12,283 bases of DNA from Scytalidium lignicola. Lineage: Eukaryota; Ascomycota; Leotiomycetes. A program made the translations under genes and the position numbers. The stretch lies in assembly GCA_002812745.2 (NCBI GenBank), contig NCSJ02000634.1, positions 1-12,283 on the forward strand, read 5' to 3'. This document shows positions 7,109-12,283 of this stretch, one piece after another (position 1 is the first letter of the stretch; the number at the start of each line of letters is the position of its first letter). The notes under the pieces were generated by a model. It had not been told where the DNA came from, searched no databases, and was given only the letters and a program-made list of their open reading frames with translations.

Positions 7109-7327
7109 NTTTTTGTTGCACGTCTGGACTCGTAGTCGACCAACCAAACCACATCCCCATCCCACTGCAAATCTTCCGGATGGAGGTCTTGGCTGAGACA
7201 TCGTTAGGCTGTTCTGCCTATCCGTGTGACTTTCCCAGGTCAGAAATGCACGGCTTTGTGCTTACTGGTCCGTTACCCTGGCTCAGTCACGGGGAAGCGG
7301 TGTGTTTTTGTTTTTGTTGCACGTCTG

Positions 7328-7783
7328 AGTGCATGCACCGCATTTCTGGGTGTCCCATGGCCTCAGGGATGATGGGATAGATGGGATGGATCCATGTCTT
7401 GCCTGTGTGTGTGTTCCTGGCTTCTGAGGCTCTGATGTCTTCCTCCTTGCCTTTCCCCACGGGGTACTTTATCATACTGGTACAGATACAGTCCCAGAGA
7501 GAAAGTAGGGAAAATAATGATATCGTAGTGTTAAAATCATCTTCAACAAAAATACTATACAAATCTCNTTTTTTTAAGACAGTTTTATTTCAAGATATCT
7601 AAAAGAACACACCGCTCCTGCTTTGCTAGCTCGCTGAAAAGTTGATAATAACAAAAAAACCATATATAAACCAAGAAATTTACCACCAAGTTATTTAAAT
7701 GTCTTCATCATATGAAGTTTTCATCTGCTCATTTCACGCATCCTTGAGTAGAACCTGATCGAACTCCCCACCCATTGGCCAAA
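7328..7783. other. no gene seen
   Basis: Short frames only. There is a small GATGG-type satellite near 7370-7390 and an ambiguous N at 7568 before a T-run. The right part is AT-rich. The plus-strand frame at 7381 crosses the N and shows no family features. Confidence 0.5.
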
Positions 7784-7961
7784 TCACTCATCGTAATGTA
7801 TTCCGTTTACGTCTTCTTCCTCTTCTTCTGCCTTTGCTTTCTTCCTAGGAGTACCTAGCCCTCCTTCTCATCTACTCATCCCTAAACTTGATATCATTAA
7901 GATTCTCTTGCGCCAAACTCAGATTCAGAGCAGAAATTATCATTTGCCTCTCCTCTTCTCG
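7784..7961 (-). pseudogene. possible C-terminal coding remnant downstream of the Hsp70-like gene
   Basis: Two short frames abut on the minus strand. From 7961 a 29-codon frame (EEERQMIISALNLSLAQENL, then NDIKFRDE) ends at TAG 7872-7874. From 7867 a second frame encodes a basic-then-acidic tail (TPRKKAKAEEEEEDVNG) ending at TGA 7784-7786. A CCTAG acceptor-like site precedes the first frame. The mix resembles a decayed 3' exon with one frameshift, but it could simply be the 3' untranslated or intergenic region of the Hsp70-like gene. I do not recognise a family. Confidence 0.25.
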
Positions 7962-8067
7962 CTAGGTAAAACAAGCAAAGAAAAAGGAAAGAGGAAAAAA
8001 TATTTTCGTTCTTTATAAATAGTCGTTATAAAAATTTCCTTTTTATTTTTTATGCCATTATTCCAAA

Positions 8068-10535
8068 TCATCTAAACCTAGCCGTGCATCTTCCCATAAC
8101 CTCACCTTGACACACCAGCTCAGCGTTGAATTCAGATCCATCAAGCGTTAGGTAAATATCGAAGTATACGCGGTAAAAGGTTCCTTGCGGGGTATCCATG
8201 CGCTCAAAGTCCTTCTCGAGGTTTTTGCGTGAGAGGTCGGAGGTGAGGGTGACGACTTCCTTGATGCCTATTGGAAATGTGTTAGAAAAATGTAATTGCA
8301 ATCGGGTGTGTTCGTCTACATATATGTAGGATGTAGGATGGGAAAACTTACGGGGATCCTTAGTATACTCAGGGCAGACATCATCATCGCATGCATACAA
8401 GATATCCTCATACATAAGAGTAGCACCTGGCGCCACCTGTCGGAAGAAGGAAACCTTGACAGGCTCACCAATCTTGACTCGCTGGCCCTTCTGCACGAAG
8501 ATCTGTCGGGTGAATTTACACCTGTCTTTGCCATCCAACGATGGTACACGGTAGGCTTCTGGGTGATGGCCCTCTTTGAAGGGTTGTAACGTGGCCATGA
8601 GGTAATGACGACGAGCGACACGAGAAGTAATGACTCGCTCAGTGATACCGGCCGTAACAGCACCCTTGACGATAGCTGCGACGGAATCCATGGGTCTGAC
8701 GACTTTGGACTGGAATTGAGGCGGGACGTGAAGTTTGATCTGCTGGAAAAGGTATTCGGAGGCGCCAAATCCACCGACGACCAAGACGTTTTGTAAAGTT
8801 CGGTTCTGTGCTTGAATAGCAATGATTTGGTTGCGGACCAGTTCCAGGATACGGTTGACTACGGGCTCGAAGCATTGTAAGATTTCTTCGTTGGTGAATG
8901 TCATGTATCCTTCCTCGATACCTGCCTCTGGGAACTCTGCTTCGATACCTACATCCACCGCCCACTTCTGGTTGTTATTACGGAAATCGGCCTTGATTCT
9001 GTTCTCGAAGTCCATGATACATTTGGCGTACACTCTGCCGGCTGTCTTTGATCCATCTGGGAGTTTCATCTTTCGGATCTTCGTTCGCAGGATATTGCTG
9101 AAATTTCGGTTCAGAGCTGTAGATCCGCAAGAGTCACCAGAGCCTGCAGTGCACTCTGCCACAGTGAAGGGATTCTCTTCTTCGACTTCGTAGGCAATCA
9201 AATCGACAGTTCCACCACCACAATCAACGATGAGGACTGCATCGTGGATCTTCAGATTTAAAAGACCAGTCTTGGAGCAGAATAGGGCAGCAGCTTCGGG
9301 TTCCGTAATCAGAGTAAGTCGGTTATCATTCTCGTCCCGTAGGAATCCAGCTTGGATGGCAGCAGCTCTGGTAGCAGCCTTTCCAGCATCGTTCCAAATA
9401 GCAGGGACCGTTAGGTAATATCGGATATTTCGCTCTTCTCTGTCAAATACTTCTCCCAGGGTCTTCCGGAGCTGGTTTCTCATGGCCTGCCGGAGCTTGA
9501 AAAGATAATCGGCAGCCACATCGATTTCCGACTTTCCGGGAGGTAGGGGAGGGAGGTTGATGGGGTCAATGTAGGTGTTGCCCGAGAGCATAAGTTGCAG
9601 CTTGAACCACTCCACTTTCTGCACGCCTGGTTTTGGGTAACCCGTTGGAGCGAGAGCATCAGCGATATCGGGACCCCAGCCTACAACTTTCTGGTATTGA
9701 TCGTAATATAATACAGTTGGAATCTAGTATTCCAAGTTAGATTTAATTATTTTTCAGGATTAGGCTGAACAGGAGAAGAAGAGTGTATCATTTTCTTACC
9801 TTTTGCTTTGTGTAAGAACCTGCACCGGGCCATTCTGTGATAATGTCTTCTTTCGCTTCCGAGTTCGTCGCAAAGGCAAAGGCTACACCTGAGAAGGTCG
9901 TTCCCTAGTAAAATTCCCCTCCGTTAGTCCACGATTCGATTATCGCAATCAAAATGATGCAAGGAGTGGTATCGTGGTAGGTAGGCAGACAGACGGGGCT
10001 AACTTACAAAATCAATACCGACAATCAGTTGGGCTTTGCTTCTGCCAGCGGCTTCCACTTCGACGGCGCCATTCCTGGTAGCATACTGGCCACCAGCGAT
10101 GCTTCCTGGAGGAGGACCGCCGTACTGTGGTGGACCTCCATATTGCGGTGGGCCGCCTCCGACAGGCGGTGGTATACCACCCGGTGGAGGAGGATAACCT
10201 CCACCGGTGTTGATCGGGGGTGGACCGTTCATCATCTGCGACGGTGGTGTACGAGGGGTTCCCCCTTGCAACGGACTCGTTGTGCGACCTACGGAAGGAG
10301 GAGCAGGAGGATAGACGTTGGTGTTGTTGGAATAACTGGGTGGTCTCCCAGCAGCGCCCTGATGATTCATGGGGAGACTTGCGGTCGAGGACGAGGCTGT
10401 CGCAGGGACGCTTCCTGGAGGGAGTTGGGAGTGGGAGGAAGATGCGGGGCTTGCCGCGGATGAAGTAATGTTCGCGCTCGATCTGCGTTTGGAGCCGAAC
10501 CCAAGGCCTTTAAAACGGGAGTTCATAGAACTCAT
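8068..10535 (-). CDS. HSPA12-type Hsp70-like / actin-like ATPase protein, four exons
   Basis: The predicted protein has 734 aa, from exons 10535-10008, 9904-9800, 9723-8352 and 8267-8068. Residues 1-165 are Ser/Thr- then Pro/Gly-rich and probably disordered. The ATPase fold follows: phosphate-1 IVGIDF|GTTFSGVAFAF (171-187, split by intron 1), RYYLTVPAIWNDAGK (about 313-327), TEPEAAA (351-357), phosphate-2 LIVDCGGGTVDLIAYEV (375-391), GSGDSCGSTALN (about 405-416) and adenosine motif NVLVVGGFGASEYL (523-536). DCGGGTVDL and the divergent C-terminus (ends GRCTARFR, no EEVD or HDEL) point to the HSPA12 class, not a canonical Hsp70 chaperone. It is probably a cytosolic ATP-binding protein; the substrate is unknown. 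All splice sites are consensus and the total, 2205 nt, is divisible by three. The Met at 10535 starts the long first exon; a second in-frame Met lies three codons on. It looks intact. Confidence 0.9.
8268..8351 (-). other. intron 3 of the Hsp70-like gene (84 bp, stop-free multiple of three)
   Basis: Minus strand: donor GTAAGT (8351-8346), branch CTAAC (8285-8281), acceptor AATAG ending at 8268. Splicing joins DPR to IKEVVTLTSDLSR within an Arg codon. If kept, it adds 28 codons without a stop, so plain ORF calling reads through it. Confidence 0.85.
9724..9799 (-). other. intron 2 of the Hsp70-like gene (76 bp)
   Basis: Minus strand: donor GTAAGA (9799-9794), branch CTAAC (9740-9736), acceptor CTAG ending at 9724. 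Phase 0, joining YTKQK to IPTVLYYDQ. Confidence 0.92.
9905..10007 (-). other. intron 1 of the Hsp70-like gene (103 bp)
   Basis: Minus strand: donor GTAAGT (10007-10002), branch CTAAC (9927-9923), acceptor TAG ending at 9905. Phase 0. It splits the phosphate-1 loop between IDF and GTTF, so removal is needed for the ATPase motif. Confidence 0.93.
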
Positions 10536-11160
10536 TAAAAGAGGGATCGGAGGCAGGTAGATGTAGGTTTTGGGCTGTGTGGCTTCTCTTCGGGGTGGAA
10601 GAATTCAATGATGGGGGGGCAGGTATCTCTGAGAGGCCGAGTGTCAGCACAACCTTGCTGCACACTAGCGACGGATCCCGCTGGGGCTGAGCGAAGGGCT
10701 GAGTTGGAGAGAGAAGAGCGCGAGAAGAGAAGAGAAGAGCCTCTCTGGGCAGCACACAATCCACGACTGGCAGAAAAGAGCTGCACGTAGCACGAGCCCT
10801 TTCTTCTCTTTCGGGTACTGAGATAAATCGAACGCTTGAAGAAGAATGGTGCGACAAGCAAAGAAAGATGGATGGTCCTGGGCTGACTTGTTGACTGGCG
10901 AGGGGATTTGTCGCTGGGTAAGGGCCCAAATACACCGCCAAGCCTGACGAAGACGGTAGGGGGATTGTGGTAATACGAAGCCCTGAAGACGATGATGATG
11001 GGAGAGAAGTAAAGATGCCACCGAAAAAGGTGAGACAACGTGGGGGAAAAAAGAAGAAAGCAGTAAAGAGGGTAAAGATGATGGGGGAAAAGGCCAGAGA
11101 CAGAGAGAGAGCAAGCAGCTGAACAAAGCCAACGTAACTCTGAACGTCCAGCGCAACAAC
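10536..11160 (-). promoter_or_regulatory. 5' leader / promoter region of the Hsp70-like gene, strand-asymmetric
   Basis: On the coding (minus) strand this stretch is rich in C and T, with CTCTTCTC-type runs (plus strand GAGAAGAGAAG, about 10708-10745). Such tracts are usual in fungal promoters and 5' leaders. Long minus-strand frames here overlap each other and have low-complexity Ser/Leu/Pro composition. I treat them as by-products of that bias, not genes. No TATA box is clear. Confidence 0.5.
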
Positions 11161-11649
11161 GCTCTATCGATCGTACTCTAAACGGTACGTGTATGGGTGG
11201 ATTGTTCCTTTCTTAGTCAGTGTTCTCGGCTTTTAAATCTGACAAGTGTCTAAACGCGCACGGAGTCACGCCTAGAGTACCATAAAGAGTGTAAAGAGTG
11301 AATTGGGAGGATTCGATTATCTTGTTCTTCAGTTCAAGCCATCAGGAATCACGAAGCCGAACAGAGGGTAGTTATGGTGCTGTCCTGTTCATTATTGGTA
11401 CAGTACACGAGATAATTCCAGTTCTGGAGCTGCGCGCAAAACCCGCCAGTCGAAGGCCGTGGAGAGAGGGAAAACGCCTCAATGCGGCGTTGGCGAGGCG
11501 CATTTTTGCAAGAAGCACGGCGGTCTATTCTTGGCATAGAGGGGCAGTGTTCGGTGGGGCACACGGGGCATTGGGTAGACCGTTGATCTGCGGACACCTA
11601 CCTCGCCCACCCAATCATCCATGGCGTAGCACCCCAAGTGCTTGGGTGG
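11161..11649. other. no gene seen; upstream region
   Basis: No recognisable protein or RNA. A TTAGTCA (11213-11219), an AP-1/Yap-like half site by sequence, is present. The open plus-strand frame at 11298-11657 has no domain features and Arg/Pro-rich composition of the kind expected by chance in GC-rich DNA. Confidence 0.5.
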
Positions 11650-11716
11650 TCACGTGATGTATTTGGAATCTTCCAACGGCTGTGATTGGACGGGTCGGTC
11701 AAGGTACTTACGTACC
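11650..11716. promoter_or_regulatory. cluster of palindromic promoter-type sites
   Basis: Within 67 bp there are TCACGTGA (11650-11657; CACGTG core bound by bHLH factors), TTGGAATCTTCCAA (11663-11676; perfect inverted repeat containing GAAnnTTC, the two-unit core of a heat-shock element), ATTGG (11684-11688; inverted CCAAT box) and GGTACTTACGTACC (11703-11716; 5-bp inverted repeat). It could be a far-upstream element of the Hsp70-like gene or the promoter of an unseen gene. Binding is inferred from sequence only. Confidence 0.45.
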
Positions 11717-12135
11717 GTTGTAACGATCTGGATTCGATCTGCTCAATGCTGGTCTGCTTTGGGAAGCGTCCAAGCTTCCACGGCTTTCTAATTCAAATGA
11801 TTACTGTATTTAATTTGCCATCTCACACCGCTGTCTTGCCCTGGTTGGTCCAGTTGTCCATCCGTGTCCATCTATCAAAAGGCATGGAATCATTGGAAAA
11901 TCAGCCTTACACACTGCAACCGCTTCACTAGAAGGGTCCCGTGCTGCGGCTCCAAGTCTCCGTTGTTGCCGTTTGCCGCTCTAGCGAACCAGAGTCAGTG
12001 TCGGAATGGTACCCGGAGTAACGTAACTGGAGTAGACGCAGGTTTCAAGAAGGAAGAGTTTCTCGTTCGAGTGCTACAGTATGTGGACAAAAGTCTAAGC
12101 GAATGGCCTTTTTACACCAAAACTCACCTACTTTA
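11717..12135. other. no gene seen
   Basis: Two overlapping short plus-strand frames (11686-11931 and 11864-12136) show no motif or family resemblance. No RNA gene is visible. Confidence 0.5.
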
Positions 12136-12283
12136 GCCTGCATTTAATATTTATTGATACCCTAAAATCTGTTTCATTTTTAATTTAATTGATAGACTTT
12201 AGTAGTGTATTTAACATATCCTAAGCTTGAAAATCTTGAGGCATTTTAAAATCCGTAATAACTATTTAAAAATAGCAAAATTC
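12136..12283. other. AT-rich right edge
   Basis: Composition drops sharply, to about 25% GC in 12181-12240 by hand count, with TTTAAT/TTTAAA-rich text and no frame. It may be the border of a mutated repeat that continues outside the window. Confidence 0.5.

Larger units (their letters stand above)
6141..7327 (+). repeat. seven dispersed copies of a 17-nt motif, TTTTTGTTGCAYGTCTG
   Basis: Same-strand copies lie at 6141-6155 (TTTTGTTGCACATCT), 6465-6479 (TTTTGTTGCAGGTCT), 6597-6613 (TTTTTGTTGCATGTCTG), 6852-6867 (TTTTGTTGCACGTCTG), 6946-6962 (TTTTTGTTGCATGTCTG), 7110-7126 and 7311-7327 (both TTTTTGTTGCACGTCTG). Starts are 94 to about 324 bp apart. Beyond the motif I find no shared sequence on either side, so these are not copies of one long repeat. 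The CACGTC/CATGTC/CACATC variants are the two strand outcomes of C-to-T change at one CpG, which points to a single ancestral motif. On the minus strand each copy reads CAGACGTGCAACAAAAA, resembling an A-rich 3' tail. Function unknown. Confidence 0.85.

Noticed and set aside
6141..7327. CRISPR-like reading of the 17-nt motif array
   Set aside because: The context is eukaryotic, spacing is irregular (94 to 324 bp), the motif is too short, and no cas gene is present.
6597..7327. Sequencing-adapter origin of the motif (CAGACGTG is shared with a common adapter)
   Set aside because: Only 8 nt match. The following CAACAAAAA does not, and copies vary by CpG-type transitions as genomic repeats do. 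Assembly artefact still deserves a check.
8068..10535. Canonical cytosolic Hsp70 or BiP chaperone
   Set aside because: Motifs such as DCGGGTVDL, the long disordered N-terminus and the C-terminus without EEVD or HDEL fit the HSPA12 class instead.
10599..10615. GAAGAATTC as a heat-shock element above the Hsp70-like ATG
   Set aside because: The GAA and TTC units lack the two-base spacing, so it does not meet the nGAAnnTTCn pattern.
10510..11159. Overlapping minus-strand ORFs above the Hsp70-like gene (143-167 codons)
   Set aside because: Low-complexity Ser/Leu/Pro content, mutually overlapping frames and no domain; explained by the pyrimidine-rich leader.
11298..11657. 119-codon plus-strand ORF
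   Set aside because: No recognisable motif and chance-like composition; also partly open on the other strand.
11686..12136. Two overlapping plus-strand ORFs of 81 and 90 codons
   Set aside because: No domain or signal; the frames overlap and have no intron or promoter context.

Overview
The window reads as nuclear DNA of a filamentous ascomycete (Pezizomycotina). The signs are HET-domain (heterokaryon incompatibility) genes, an NB-ARC/TPR STAND-type gene, a Ty1/copia remnant whose stop codons fit CpA-to-TpA (RIP-like) mutation, and short introns of 76-103 bp with GTAAG(T/A/C) donors and CTAAC or CTGAC branch sites. I cannot place it to genus. By hand count, one 60-base line in the copia part (841-900) is about 32% GC, one in the TPR gene (4681-4740) is 60%, and one near the right edge (12181-12240) is 25%. 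Such a mosaic is typical of accessory or TE-rich fungal DNA.

Left part, 1-5482: a graveyard of incompatibility-type genes. A 5'-truncated copia polyprotein (minus strand, about 1760 down to the left edge) has joined a HET-domain gene (minus, ATG at 2459), giving one open frame that starts as HET and ends as copia linker. Head to head with it, across a 332-bp gap, lies a second HET gene (plus, ATG at 2792) with two internal stops. It breaks off at the end of the HET domain (about 3454) and runs into a GC-rich STAND-type pseudogene: a helical N-terminus, an 83-bp intron, an NB-ARC P-loop, then TPRs. Most of the NB-ARC domain is missing, but the TPR end is open for 333 codons.

Middle part, 5483-8067: gene-poor. 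It holds a 100-codon stop-to-stop coding-like remnant (5529-5831), a tRNA-like fragment, small satellites, and the most puzzling feature of the window. This is a 17-nt motif, TTTTTGTTGCAYGTCTG, present seven times on the same strand within 1.2 kb (6141-7327). The stretches between copies are unrelated in sequence and of uneven length.

Right part, 8068-12283: one well-preserved gene on the minus strand, a four-exon HSPA12/actin-like-ATPase Hsp70 relative of 734 aa with a Pro/Gly-rich N-terminal extension. Its last intron is 84 bp, a multiple of three, and stop-free. Upstream is a long purine-rich leader/promoter, and about 1.1 kb above the ATG sits a tight cluster of palindromic promoter-type sites. 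The right edge turns strongly AT-rich.

Only the Hsp70-like gene looks intact and functional. The HET and NB-ARC/TPR pieces belong to families that act in non-self recognition, but here they are broken and fused.
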